The position numbers and the translations under genes were made by a program. The notes below the pieces were generated by a model that worked only from the letters and a program-made list of their open reading frames with translations, was not told where the DNA came from and did not search any database. From the NCBI GenBank assembly GCA_018136815.1, contig CM030932.1, forward strand, positions 4,169,980-4,233,979: 64,000 nt of DNA. Reading direction: 5' to 3'. This stretch comes from Isochrysis galbana. Its lineage: Eukaryota; Haptophyta; Isochrysidales; Isochrysidaceae. Numbering within the stretch: the stretch's first letter is position 1; each line of letters starts with the position of its first letter. Below, in pieces: positions 50,218 through 61,589 of this stretch.

Positions 50218-50344
50218 CGCCCGGGTCGCTGGCGCTACTGTACTCGGTGAGGGACCAGCCAGTTGGTCAGTTGGTCCCCGCAGACCAACCGCGCCTCGCT
50301 GCTGAAGAGCCGCACGCTAGCGCGAGGGGTGAGAATCCGGTAGG

Positions 50345-50460
50345 ATAGGGCCTGCTAAGAGTTTCGTGAAACTCTTTCCGAAATTTGGGGGAGACGTCTC
50401 AGCGCGAAGAAATTTCTTAGGGCCTGGTAAGAGTTTCGTGAAACTCTTTCTGAAAGAGAC
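50345..50460. promoter_or_regulatory. Pair of 20-bp near-palindromes upstream of RecQ
   Basis: AAGAGTTTCGTGAAACTCTT occurs at 50357-50376 and 50429-50448, each preceded by AGGGCCTG(C/G)T. The arms are 9 bp perfect inverted repeats around GT. They are centred 72 bp apart and 140-230 bp from the divergent RecQ start. This could be a paired protein-binding site or a short repeat; it occurs nowhere else in the window that I saw. The rest of 50218-50623 has no gene. Confidence 0.45.
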
Positions 50461-50623
50461 CTTTGAGGTGAACAGCTTCGTCCGTTGCTCATCGCCTCAC
50501 GTGTCCGTGTGTGCGCTACTACCGGGGTATCTGGAGACCGGCGTGGCCCCAGGCTAGTTATATTATTGCTCTAGCGCTGGCGCTGGGCCTTCTGCCTGTC
50601 TGCTTGTCCCACCTCGGTAAAAC

Positions 50624-52975
50624 AAAAAAAAATCTTCTTGAAAATCCCCGCTACGTATGCGGCGTGAGGCAGCTTGCTAGTGTACCTCCCTACTACCCAA
50701 CCTTAACCCCTAGCAACCCCCTTCCCCTTCCCCAGTTCCCTCTTTAGCGGAGAAGCTGGATCCAACGAGGCCGCGCGCTCTGCTTCGGCCGGGAGTTGGA
50801 GAGAAGGGGGTGGGAGATTGTGGCTCGTCTCTTGATCTAGTTACGACTCGAATTTTCCTCATTCATATAACGTGAGATCTTTATAGGTTTCCGGTGCGGT
50901 TCCTATTAAGGGATTTGGCTACCCTAGGTGATGTTTCTTATGTCTAGTAGTCCTCTCGCCGCCTGCAAGAGCAAGAGGTCCTCTGATGTTCCTAAGTTGA
51001 AATTCTTGTCTATAGTGTACAGTGGACTTATCATTTTCCGAATATGTTTGTTGCTCGGGGCGTGTAGCCCCATGTTCTCGCGTTGTTTTTTTAACCTTTG
51101 AAAGAAACCGACCTTCGACCTTCGCCGTTACTAATAAGTGGTATCTCGTAAGGATTGCTCTTAAGATTGTTCTAACGGACCTACCGTCCGCGTTGCCATA
51201 TTGGATGTTGTACAAGTCCGTGAGGATGTATCTCCACGCCAGGATACCTAAGTATCCCGAGGAGGGATGCGGTCTGTCTACCTGGTAGCAAAAGAGACGT
51301 TGGGCTATCTCAGAGCCCGGCCTAAGATTTATCCCCAGAAGCCCTTCTATGAATTCGAAAATGGGCTCCGTCGCGATGCACGCGGCTATGTGGGTGGAGC
51401 TCTCGGGGGCTATACCGCAAAAGCGGCACGTCGGATCGTCAGCGAACCGGTTCGCCGTGGCTATTCTCCTATGCAGGACGTGTTTGAAGTGCATAGATGA
51501 GTCTCTTGGCGTTAAAAAATTATACTTGTATAGCTGAGATACTTGTTTCCATTTCCCGGAGAGGTCCGGCAGTCGTTTTTCCCACCTCAATGTGGATTTT
51601 TGCTTCTTCGTTTTCCTCATTGCGAGAAACGCTTTGGTCATCGCCTTGACGGTAACATCCTCTAGGGTTTTATTCGCGCCTTTAAACGTGTATTCTTGTG
51701 GTATCGGATACGCCGTCTCGGCCGGGCCGTCGTACGCTCGGCCCCATTTCAATGGGATGTATAATTCGTCTGGTGATGGCTGCGGGTTGGCTCTCTCATA
51801 AATATGGGGTTCACCCATCACATTAAGCTTGAATACGTAATAGTCGCCATTCCGGCGCAGGTAAGTAATACTTGTGTTCTTTGTCCACCAGGATGTCTCC
51901 TAGGTCATGCCCGTCCGGGTCTTCTTGAGGGGCTAACTCATGTTCTCCCGTAGTGAGGGGAGGAGCCACCGCTTTCTTCCTAAGAAGATTCATATATTCG
52001 TTGGTGGCCTCCGCCATTCTTGCTCTAGACCATTCGGCTATCTTCTCCCATGACTTTAGAAATGGACCTATCGAGATGTAGTTGCCTCTATGGCGTATCC
52101 AGCGTTCTCCTTCCGGCAGGTAAGCCGCGCATTCCTCCGTGGTGTATATCTCTCCAGTGTCCGGGTTGATCGTATTATGCACAATAACCGTTTGTAAAGA
52201 TTCCCACTTAGCCCTATGTGAGTGCTGTAATGCAGGAGCTTTATGAAAATAGTTGTACCATATCGGGGATCCTTGAGTCCCTTCCCTCGTGTTGGTTTCC
52301 CTAAGGAACTTAATCCGTCTGAAATTATCGAGCGCTTGCTTCCAAAATGCCGGCAGCGTATTGTTCCCACGGAGGCTTGCCGAGAGGCATCGTGCGTCGA
52401 CTTTCGAAAATACAGCCGCTCTCCCCAATGGGGTGCGGCTGAACCACTGGTCTAGGGCGGTCTTCCAATCCGCCGAGGACGGATTTAAGTAGCGAACTAT
52501 CCATACCGCTTGAAGTGCACGCGTATGCTCGGCCATAGGGAGCAACCCGATCCCCAGAAGGGGTTGGTCTTCGTTCGTTCCCACCCTCGGGTATGCCGGG
52601 TAGGTTATCCATCTTCTACCCTCTTGCGAGGAGCCTAACTCCTCCGCTTGTAGCCGCGGAGACCTATCCCAGAGTATTGTTTGGACGTCGGAGTCGATAG
52701 CCTCCATGAACCACGACGGGGGGACGGGGGGGTGGAAGTGGATAACCAGTACCTCGGAGTCCCGTATACAATAAAGTTCACTAGTAGAATTCTCCCGTGA
52801 ATCGAGAGGTTTTGAACTCCTTTCCACGCTGCGACTTTCTTCTTGAGCTTGGCTATCGTCTTCAGGTCCTTCCCAGAAGGGCACTCCTAGAATGGTGGCG
52901 AACTCTCCTTCGCCCAATGTTTTAAGGTAAGCTAGTGCTTCAAGGATTCGCGTTCCCACCAGCGATCCCAAACGT
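50624..52975 (-). mobile_element. LINE-B retrotransposon, 5'-truncated copy 2
   Basis: The 3' tail (GC hairpin, AAGAAG, T-run; A-run 50624-50632 on the plus strand) and coding part match the copy at 15903-17390 but extend further 5', to the region just after the reverse transcriptase active site. The 5' end cuts into a copia fragment near 52975. Confidence 0.82.
50919..52971 (-). pseudogene. LINE-B polyprotein fragment with a 4-bp duplication frameshift
   Basis: Frame 1 (52971-51823) runs from LKTLGEGEFATILGVPFWEG to DPDGHDLGDILVDKEHKYYL. There a duplicated TTAC (about 51865-51872) shifts the frame, so the natural continuation (NGDYYVFKLNVMGEPHIYER) is read in frame 2, which is open from 51821 to 50919. 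Frame 2 holds FKHVLHRRIATANRFADDPT and the zinc motif CRFCGIAPESSTHIAAC. The copy at 16321 reads through this point without the duplication, which identifies the lesion. There is no endonuclease or catalytic reverse transcriptase part. Confidence 0.82.
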
Positions 52976-53290
52976 ATTAGTATAATGGCAGTGCATTAAG
53001 TTGGACCCTGGAGGCATCGAGTCCTGGGGGATAAGGACCCATGTGTTAAGGCCAATGAGCCCGGCAAGTTCTTTGTTGATAGCCGCACGCCAATAGTCGG
53101 CCCACGGTGAAGACAAGGCCTGGCGATAGGTCTTAGGTACTTGAATGTCGCCCATGTCGGCAACGACGGTCACTGTATGAGCATAATACGTAGGATTATC
53201 CGTATCTTTGAGCATATCCGAGGGAGAGGCAAACTCATTATAACAAGTATGAGTTGCATAGGCAAACGCCATCGCACATGAGGGAGCGGA
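52976..53290 (-). mobile_element. Ty1/copia pol fragment
   Basis: On the minus strand the frame reads VPKTYRQALSSPWADYWRAA, INKELAGLIGLNTWVLIPQD and MPPGSN. This is the start of the copia reverse transcriptase (P.TY.EAL....W..A...EL..L..N.TW.LV). It is cut off about 15 residues later where LINE-B copy 2 begins, and upstream it fades into low-complexity sequence. It is a dead fragment, nested with the LINE. Confidence 0.75.
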
Positions 53291-53844
53291 CGACGAGAGG
53301 GCTGAGGAGAGGCAAAACATGGCAATAGCCCTGCTATAGGCAGTACTTGCACTCGTATTTGACCCGCTGGCCTCAGGGACTCGATGCTCGAGCTCAAGGA
53401 GCCTTGGTGACCTCCTAACCCCCCCTCACCTTGCATTGTCAAACGGTCATGAGCGACCATTGACGCAAGGCGAGGAACCTGCCCAAAGATCCGCTCCGAG
53501 CGCGCGGAACGCGCTCGTTGCTCGAAATTTTGGGCAGGAGGGGCGGACCCAATGGAATCCAGCCCATTGGGGCCCAAGGGGAGGCCATGAGCCATCCTCC
53601 TTGTCCCCTCCACACCACAAGCCATCGGCTCACCATGGAGGGTGAGCGAGGCTAGGGGGGAGATGAGGTCCGAGCGCTCCGCATGGGGGCAAGAAGGCGC
53701 CGGATGAATGCGGGCAGGTGGGCAGGGTCCATAGGGACCCACCCAGTCCCGTGCAGCAGCTCCATATCGCGGTGGTGTCCATGAGGCAACCACCGCGGCT
53801 TGGGCGAGGCAGAGCGCCATCGCCGATCGCATCGCCAATCGTAT
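53291..53844. repeat. Junction sequence with similarity to the rDNA-proximal spacer
   Basis: 53768-53835 (CATATCGCGGTGGTGTCCAT, GAGGCAACCACCGCGGCTT, GAGGCAGAGCGCCATCGCC) is the reverse complement of 62838-62908 next to the 28S gene. 53291-53767 has no recognised gene; a 228-residue minus-strand frame here is uninformative. Confidence 0.6.
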
Positions 53845-56800
53845 ATCGCCGCCCAACCCTGATCGGGGGGGACTTCAACAGCGTAGAAGACGGCGAGAAA
53901 GACACCCGACGAACGGGCGCAGCGATATACCAAAACGCACACGGGGAGAAGTGGAAAGAGGCGGCCAAAAGCTGCCGGCTCCGAGACGTTCACTACACAA
54001 TGCGTTTAGCCCCCGACACGGGATACACAAGAATGGCGGCCACGATCCACACTAGGATCGACAGGCTGTACCACAGCATCGACATGGACACCTTCCAATG
54101 GCAGAAGCACGGGCCCAGCCCGGACCTATTCTCGGGAAGAGCCGCATCGGACCACCTCCCGGTCCTCGCAACATTCGAGACCCCGGGATATAAACCCGGA
54201 CGCCGATTCGACCCTCCGATAGACCTAGAAATCATCTACGAGAAAGGAGCAAAGAAGCTGATAGAAATGCTCCTGCAGAGCGCTGCACGGAAGATGGACC
54301 ACGGAGAGAACCCAGAGACCGTGTGGGAAAACACGAAAAACCACATAGCCACATTCCTAAGGGAAGAAACTGCGGCCAGGAAGCAACCCTCAATACAATC
54401 CGCCCTGGAACTGAAAGCCGCGAGGCTGAACATTCAGCTAGCGAAACAAGGACCGGACGCGAAACTAACGCTGGCCATAGCCCAGACACAAAAAGAGCTT
54501 GCGGAAGCCCGCAGCAAGGTCCCACTGAAGGATCTCCCGCTACACCGCCAGCTCCGGCGGGAGGACCTACACTCGAAAGAATTCTTCGCGCAACTTAAGA
54601 CGCGTAGATGGAAATCCAACGTCACCGAGCTATTCCGAACCGAAAACTGGGACCAACCAGCCCACTCAGAAGACGAGACCGTAGTCTCGGACCAAGCCAT
54701 CCGGAGAGAGTTCCGGAGATACTACGTGTGGCTATACTCCCCCAAAGAAGCACACAGAGTCCCGGACTTAGAGGCCGCGCTGACAAAACGCCCCCTCAGT
54801 GACCTGGACAAGAGCCGCACTGAAGGCCGCATAGACGTCGAAGAAACGCTACAGGCTATCCGAAGCATAGGCCCCGGCAAAAGCGCGGGCCCGGACGGAC
54901 TCCCGGCGGAAATATACAAAGCACACGACAAGATAGCTGCGCCGATACTGACTAGACTGTATAACCTAGCGCTGGACACGGGAACGCTAGCGTACACGAT
55001 GCGAGAGGGCGACATAATCCTACTATACAAAAAAGGTGACGCGCGAGACCCGCGAAATTACAGGCCCATTACGCTACTACAAAGCGACTACAAAATCCTA
55101 GCCAAAATCCTAACCAATAGGCTAGGCAAAGTCATAGGTAGAATAATATCGGAAAACCAATTAGGGTTCGTGCCAAGACGGCTCATTAGCGAGGCCACAC
55201 ACTTACTCCAACTCACGAGAGCATACCTAGATGAGACCGGCGAACCGGGCCTATTACTGGCCCTTGATTGGGAAAAAGCGTTCGATAGGGTCAGTTGGGA
55301 GTTTTATCACCTGGCCCTGAAACTCCTCAACTTCGGCCCGAACTTCCAAACACTCGCCAAAGCGCTCACCAGCGAAAACGCCCGGCCGATAAGAACGATC
55401 AAGACCAACGGGGGAAGAAGCTATCCCTTTACCGTGGGAAGCGGAATGCCGCAAGGATGCCCGCTATCCCCGCTTACATTCCTGCTTACAACGGAGGCAC
55501 TCACCCGAGCCATAAACGGAGACGAAGACATAGCGGGAGTAGACCTCAATGGGTACAATCTGAAGATCAGCCAGTTCGCTGACGATACAGCGCTAATAGC
55601 CAGGGACTACAAAAGCATGAAAAGATCCCTATATTGGGTAAAACTACACGAAAGAGCCACAGGGGGGAAAACGAATGAAAGCAAGTTCCAAGGGATCCGG
55701 ATGGGAGCGCAAAGGACCCGCAAGCCCCCGTGGGACATGCGGAAATATAATTGGATTGACAACAGCGAATATCTAACGATACTAGGCATGCCCCTAGGAG
55801 CGCCGGAGGCGCTCAAACCCTTCTGGGTGAAGCTAGCTGACAAAATCGACGAAAAAGCTATCAAGCTAGCGCCGGCTACCGGATACATGACGATATTTGG
55901 GAGGGCCAATGTTGTAAACTTCATTATTTACGGAACACCGAGATACTGGCTACAAACGCTGGCCGCCCCGAAATGGTTTCACAGGAGAATCCAAAGAGCC
56001 GCGGATGCGGTCCTCTGGACAAGCCCACACACCCGGAAGCAATACAAATGGATCACACACCCAAACTACGCCACATACCACGCAACGAGCGCGACCAGGA
56101 CATTGGGGCTAGGGCTCCTACACTGCCAAACTCATATAAAAGCCCTCCAATCCAAATGGATTCTAAACTACTTAAATGCACGAAAAGCGATCTGGAAGCA
56201 CGCACTAGACGCATGGTTCTGTCGTACAGGACTAGGGAGGGGCGCTGTCCTCTCCACGGTACCAATAAAAACGCTCACGGGAAGCCTCATGGGCAACCCG
56301 GCACTCCCGACCTTCTGGAAGGAGGCCCTACAAAACTTCAGGGACCTAGAAATCCAACCCTCATGGCTCTCGCGCGAAGGCGCTCTCTCGCAACCCATCT
56401 GGCGCAACCCGCACTTCCCCCCCCCCGCGATTCGCGCCGCGTGGGCGAGAATGTGGGAGACATTGCACGCGAACGTGATACACAACGTGTTCAAAGGAGA
56501 TAACTTCACGACGCCCTATAGTAGGGAAGAGTGCTCGTCCTATGTCGAACACCTCCCGGAGGTCTTCGAACACGAGGGCCGCACGATCCGCAAAGCGGAA
56601 TTCCTGGACTCATGGGGCGCCGTGGTCGTCCACGCGCGACAAATACTGGACAAGTCGTCGGAACGTCCACCACCCGGCCCCGGAGAGAAGTCCAGACCAA
56701 AAGGAGTAGAGCCCCATCAGGAGTCGGGGGAAACAAAACGGGAAGAGGTGAGAGTCTCAGAAGACGATAAATACATCAAAAAACTCAACAACATATGGAT

Positions 56801-57659
56801 TCACACAGACACCGACTATCTCGGGGAGGCCTCCAGCACCGGTGACGTAGCGAGCGCCGAGGAAACACGACGCTACTACCCCCCGGCACGATGGGAGAAT
56901 GGATATAAAGGACCCAAGCACTTGGAATACCCACTGGCCGACGAGTACGCCATACAAAAAGGAAGAATTGCGCTCGATGCGATCACGGTCTCCGACATCA
57001 CAAAAGCCGAGCTCAAGGCAGCACGGCGCAACGACCCTCAAGCGACCAGAACAGCATGGGAGAAACGCCTAGACATCTCGAAAGAGGACTGGAAACACAT
57101 AGCCAGGCTGTACACCCTGCCGTTGCTAAAACACACGGACAAGCACCCTCACTTCAAACACATTACCCACAGGAGAATAGGTACCAGAAACAGATTCTCG
57201 ACAAGCACAACGAACAAATGCAGGATGTGCAACCGATATCAAGAGGACTCATGCCACCTAGCGTGGTGCCCGGCGACAAAAAAAATCTTCGACACCATAG
57301 ACGCGATTGCCAACTACACCCCGGAACAGAACAGGACCCGCAAGCAGAAAACTAAAGACAGATTGTTCGCATACCCAAACGCGAACACCCCTGACAGTTT
57401 GAAAACCCTCTACATAATAGCCTGGAAGTACATAATAAGGGACTTCTACAGGGTGGAATTCGAATCATATGAATATCACTACATACCTGGTTTAGAATCC
57501 ACGCTAATAAGATTCACTACCCTGGTGAGGGCCGTACCCCGTCGAACACTTACCGTCCAATGCGCACTCGCACGGCGGCCCAGGGTAGAAAACCTAAAAT
57601 TAAAAAACCAGCGGAGCTCAGCACCCCTATATTTACAGAAGACGCCAAAGGAAGACTAA
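53718..57659 (+). CDS. LINE-A retrotransposon protein: partial endonuclease, reverse transcriptase, zinc motif; 1313 aa
   Basis: The retroelement part starts near residue 45. GGDFNSVEDG, TRIDRLYHS and SDHLPVLATFE are the last motifs of an apurinic-type endonuclease; its N-terminal half is missing. Reverse transcriptase follows: GKSAGPDGLPAEIYKAH, DIILLYKKGDARDPRNYRPI, LALDWEKAFDRVSWEF, GMPQGCPLSPLTFLLTTEAL and the active site FADDTALI (about 618-625), then TILGMPLG. Residues about 1167-1183 form the zinc motif CRMCNRYQEDSCHLAWC. No RNase H is apparent. Near 57628 an extra C shifts the frame: the natural C-terminus (ISDNLGLVAKAIGLAERLD) lies in the next frame, with stop at 57719-57721, as the second copy shows. 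The first 45 codons are flanking spacer-like sequence. Confidence 0.92.
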   Translation: MGRVHRDPPSPVQQLHIAVVSMRQPPRLGRGRAPSPIASPIVYRRPTLIGGDFNSVEDGEKDTRRTGAAIYQNAHGEKWKEAAKSCRLRDVHYTMRLAPDTGYTRMAATIHTRIDRLYHSIDMDTFQWQKHGPSPDLFSGRAASDHLPVLATFETPGYKPGRRFDPPIDLEIIYEKGAKKLIEMLLQSAARKMDHGENPETVWENTKNHIATFLREETAARKQPSIQSALELKAARLNIQLAKQGPDAKLTLAIAQTQKELAEARSKVPLKDLPLHRQLRREDLHSKEFFAQLKTRRWKSNVTELFRTENWDQPAHSEDETVVSDQAIRREFRRYYVWLYSPKEAHRVPDLEAALTKRPLSDLDKSRTEGRIDVEETLQAIRSIGPGKSAGPDGLPAEIYKAHDKIAAPILTRLYNLALDTGTLAYTMREGDIILLYKKGDARDPRNYRPITLLQSDYKILAKILTNRLGKVIGRIISENQLGFVPRRLISEATHLLQLTRAYLDETGEPGLLLALDWEKAFDRVSWEFYHLALKLLNFGPNFQTLAKALTSENARPIRTIKTNGGRSYPFTVGSGMPQGCPLSPLTFLLTTEALTRAINGDEDIAGVDLNGYNLKISQFADDTALIARDYKSMKRSLYWVKLHERATGGKTNESKFQGIRMGAQRTRKPPWDMRKYNWIDNSEYLTILGMPLGAPEALKPFWVKLADKIDEKAIKLAPATGYMTIFGRANVVNFIIYGTPRYWLQTLAAPKWFHRRIQRAADAVLWTSPHTRKQYKWITHPNYATYHATSATRTLGLGLLHCQTHIKALQSKWILNYLNARKAIWKHALDAWFCRTGLGRGAVLSTVPIKTLTGSLMGNPALPTFWKEALQNFRDLEIQPSWLSREGALSQPIWRNPHFPPPAIRAAWARMWETLHANVIHNVFKGDNFTTPYSREECSSYVEHLPEVFEHEGRTIRKAEFLDSWGAVVVHARQILDKSSERPPPGPGEKSRPKGVEPHQESGETKREEVRVSEDDKYIKKLNNIWIHTDTDYLGEASSTGDVASAEETRRYYPPARWENGYKGPKHLEYPLADEYAIQKGRIALDAITVSDITKAELKAARRNDPQATRTAWEKRLDISKEDWKHIARLYTLPLLKHTDKHPHFKHITHRRIGTRNRFSTSTTNKCRMCNRYQEDSCHLAWCPATKKIFDTIDAIANYTPEQNRTRKQKTKDRLFAYPNANTPDSLKTLYIIAWKYIIRDFYRVEFESYEYHYIPGLESTLIRFTTLVRAVPRRTLTVQCALARRPRVENLKLKNQRSSAPLYLQKTPKED

Positions 57660-58064
57660 AGATAAGCGACAACCTCGGCCTAGTGGCGAAAGCGATCGGC
57701 CTTGCCGAGAGGCTCGACTAAGCGCCTAAGTCGAGACACATCCCCTCCCCCCCGTTTCAAGAGAACGCTCACGTAAAGGAGCACTCCACGAGAGAGTGAT
57801 ACCCCATTAACAACACAAAACCCTCACAACATCAATCAGCAAGAAACGGGCCACATAGAGGCACAGGAGGAAGGCGAGAAAAGTCCACTGTGGGCCGGTG
57901 CACCCCGCCCGCCCCAGCCCCCCCCACAACCTGGGCCCCTATGTAGAGCACGAGGGGAGTTGCCGCAAGGCGGGAAGTGAGGGAGAGGAAGGGATCTGGG
58001 CGTGGCTACAATAGCTAACCCAGTAGCCGCACGCGTGGCGCGAATATTAAAAGGGTTTTTTTTT
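53845..58064 (+). mobile_element. LINE-A retrotransposon, copy 1
   Basis: Element extent: partial endonuclease to 3' tail. The tail (57840-58064) contains CACAGGAGGAAGGCGAGAA, CCCCTATGTAGAGCACGAGG, GGGCGTGGCTAC, a hairpin (CCGCACGCGTGGCGCG), AATATTAAAAGGG and a T-run at 58056-58064. Confidence 0.85.
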
Positions 58065-58876
58065 CTAGAGTTTGTGGTGAAGCCCTTCTTCTGCACCGAC
58101 GCCAACATGCAGCACCTGGGAGGGCGCGCGTTTGTTTTGCTCAGCGAACAGGTCGACACTACCATTAGGTGAGGCAGCCACAACTGTACTCCCGCTGCTT
58201 CCTAACCCTCCTTGCCGCTTGCCGCGCACTATAGCTTTGGCGCTGCAGGACCCTGCGCAGGCAACGCTCACAAGGTCACTGCACACACACCAATGCATAT
58301 GTACTGACACATCGACATGCAGCACCTGGGAGGGCGCGCGTTTGTTTTGCTCAGCGAACAGGTCGACACTACCATTAGGTGAGGCAGCCACAACTGTACT
58401 CCCGCTGCTTCCTAACCCTCCTAGCCGCTTGCCGCGCACTATAGCTTTGGCGCTGCAGGACCCTGCGCAGGCAACGCTCACAAGGTCACTGCACACACAC
58501 CAATGCATATGTACTGACACATCGTGGTCACCGCCTGCAGTGTCAATGGATGCGAACGTAACGTCCCTCGCGTCCGGTCGGCGCAAGGGGCCTCCAAGTA
58601 CTCCATCGGTGGCATCTATGACGTCGGGGGCATCCGGTCCGGGCTTCTAGAGGGTCGCCTACCGATGAAGCTGGCAGCCCTCATGTTCTGCATGGAGGTC
58701 GGCGGAGAGTGGTCGAATGTGCCGGCGGTTTCCAACATTGAGGTCGTGACCGTCATCGGTCTCCCCGTTCATCGACGGCGTTTTTGCGCCACTGCTGAAG
58801 TCGGGCGTGCAAAGGGCCACCTCTGCTGCCCCGGCAGCATCCGGGCCGTTCGTCGCTGCAGCACTCTCGCAAGCTG
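58065..58876 (+). repeat. Host segment between two LINEs with a 208-bp tandem duplication
   Basis: 58109-58316 and 58317-58524 are almost identical (one difference, CTTGCCG/CTAGCCG). Each holds a coding-like stretch (HLGGRAFVLLSEQVDTTI) ending in TTAG|GTGAGGC and, at the far end, CGACATGCAG before the next unit. This is what an exon with its intron would look like. A further coding-like part follows from about 58533 (SKYSIGGIYDVGGIRSGLLE) to 58876. I infer an exon duplication in a gene cut by the LINEs. The gene is not identified. Confidence 0.45.
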
Positions 58877-61589
58877 CGACATCATCTTGCTCTATAAAAA
58901 AGGAGACGCGCGCGACCCTAGAAACTACAAGCCAATAACACTACTACAGAGCGACTATAAGATACTAGCTAAAATACTAACCAATAGACTAGGCAAGGTA
59001 ATAGGTAACATTATATCAGACAACCAACTAGGCTTCGTGCCTAGGAGACTGATTAGCGAAGCCACCCACCTTCTACAACTGACAAGAGCATATCTCGACG
59101 AAACAGGAGAGCCGGGCCTCCTCCTAGCACTCGACTGGGAAAAAGCATTCGACAGAGTCAGCTGAGAGTTCTACCACCTGGCGCTCCGACTCCTCAACTT
59201 CGGGCCAGATTTCCAACATCTTGCGAGAGCACTCACCAGCGATGCGGCAAGACCCATCCGCACGATCAAAATCAACGGTGGCCGAAGCTACCCCTTCACG
59301 ATAGGGAGTGGGATGCCTCAAGGATGCCCCCTCTCACCGCTCACTTTCCTTCTTACGACGGAGGCACTCACTCGCGCCATAAACAACGACCCCGACATAC
59401 AAGGGGTTAATCTCAACGGGTACGACCTGAAGATTAGCCAATTCGCCGACGACACGGCGCTCATCACGAGCGACTACACGAGCCTGAAACGGGCCCTAAC
59501 GTGGGTGCGGACCCATGAGCGGGCCACGGGGGGCAAAACGAACGAAGCCAAATTTCAAGGAATCCGAATGGGCTCGCAAAGGCTCCGCAAACCGCCGTGG
59601 GACATGCGTAAATACAATTGGATAGAGAACGATCAATACCTCACCATATTAGGCGTCCCGCTAGGAGCCCCGGAGGCCCTCAAGCCCTTCTGGAAGAAAC
59701 TCGCAGACAAAGTGGACAACAAAGCAGCTAAACTGGCGCCGATAACGCGACACATGACCATATTCGGTAGGGCCAACATAACAAACTTTATAATATACGG
59801 CACACCACGTTATTGGATGCAAATACTGGCAGCCCCTAAATGGCTCCACGGTAGAATTCAAAGGGCGGCGGACAAAATTCTATGGGAGAGCCCTTACACA
59901 GGCAAAATCACGAAGTGGGTGAGGCACCCGCAATACCCCGTACACAACGCGGAATGCGCATCACGAACGATGGGGATCGGCCTCCTTCACTGGACGACAC
60001 ACGTGAGAGCTCTACAAACGAAATGGATACTAAACTACCTCAACGCGAGGAAGGCCATTTGGAAACACGCGCTCGACGCGTGGTTATGCAGAACCGGGCT
60101 CGGCCGCGGGGCCGTTCTATCCTCGATTCCCACGAAGACTCTTACCTGCAGCATCAGGAGGAACCCGGCACTGCCGACATTCTGGAAGGACGCCTTAGCG
60201 AACTTCAGGACCCTGGAAATACGTCGCACGAGACTCACGAGAGAAGGAGCGCTGTCACAACCAATATGGCACAATCCCCACGATCCACCACCGCTCAAGC
60301 GGGGGGCGTGGATCAGCCTATGGGAATCCCTCCAAACACATGTCGCACATAACATCTATAAAGACGAAGATCTCACGGAGCCCTACACACGTGAAGATTG
60401 CGCACAATACCTAGAGCACCTCCCCGAAATTTTCGATCATAAGGGGAGTAAAATACAAAAAACGGAATTCCTAGACTCGTGGGAACGGGTAGTGCATCAC
60501 GTCTCGCACCTCCTGGCGAAAGCGAAAGAGACCCCGCCCTCTGACCCGGCCCCCACCGAAGGGAACACGGAGGCGTCAAACGCGTTCGCAGCGCCGGCAG
60601 ACGCACCTAGAGAAACCAGAGTCTCCGAAAGCGATACGTACATCACTAGAATGAATAACATATGGATATATACAAACACCAACTATCTAGGAGAAACTAC
60701 AAACACCACCGAGGTAGCAAAACCGGGCGAAGAAAAGCATTACTACGCTCCCGCTAAATGGGAAAATGGGCTAAAAGGCCCGAAACACCTCGAATTCCCG
60801 CTCGCGGACGAGTACACGCTCATCAAAAGACGCAACTAGACCAAATCACCGTATCGGATATAACACGCGAGCTCAAGGGAGACGGCTCCTGCAGCAAACC
60901 TCAGTCAGCGCGGGAAGCGTGGGCCCGCAAGATTGGCCTGACGCACGACGAATGGAAGCACGTGGCGAAACTCTACCTACACTCACCCCCTGTTAAAACA
61001 CACAGACAAACACCTACATTTTAAGCACATTACACATAGGAGGCTGGGTACGCGCAACCGTTTCACAGCGGCAATCACCACAAAGTGTAGGCTCTGCGGG
61101 AAACACAGAGAGAACTCGACGCACCTAGCTAGATGCCCGTCCACGCTCCCGATATTTCAAACCGTAGAAGCTGTAGCGGGATACACCCCGGCGAACGACA
61201 GATCGACGACTCAAAAACTCAAAGACAGACTATTTGCGTACCCAAACTCCCCGACGCCGGACAGCCTCAAAGCCCTCTACCTAATAGCATGGAGATACAT
61301 CATTAGTGACTTCTACAAGGTGGAATTTGAAAATCACACCTTCCACCACGTGCCGGTTATCGAGAGAGTTCTAAGCAGGTTCACGGTCCTCGTTAGAGGT
61401 CGTGAACCGCCGGACGATTTCTCAACCGCACGCACGCGCAAGGCCACCCAGGGAAGGAAGCCGAAAATCAAATCTCCACACGACCTCAGCGCCCCTGTCT
61501 TTTCAACTAACAACAAAGGCGCCCTGGCAATGAACACGAATCTATCTCTGGTAGCGAAAGCCCTCAACATAGCAGAGCGTCTTGCCTAA
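58877..61589 (+). pseudogene. LINE-A copy 2, 5'-truncated within the reverse transcriptase, with stop and frameshifts
   Basis: It begins abruptly at DIILLYKKGDARDPRNYKPI, as expected for incomplete target-primed reverse transcription. A TGA at 59163-59165 replaces the Trp of VSWEFYHLAL. From 59313 the frame is open through FADDTALITS, ATGGKTNEAKFQGIRMGSQR and TMGIGLLHWTTHVRALQ to 60839, where a frameshift cuts it. LDQITVSDITRELKGDG continues in another frame to about 61020. KHITHRRLGTRNRF, the zinc motif CRLCGKHRENSTHLARC and the natural C-terminus LSLVAKALNIAERLA (stop at 61587-61589) are in a third. Roughly three lesions separate it from a working frame. It is clearly diverged from copy 1, so the two are not a recent duplication. 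Confidence 0.88.

Noticed and set aside
53170-53856. 228-residue minus-strand frame
   Set aside because: Spans junctions of copia-related, unknown and spacer-like repeats; no domain.
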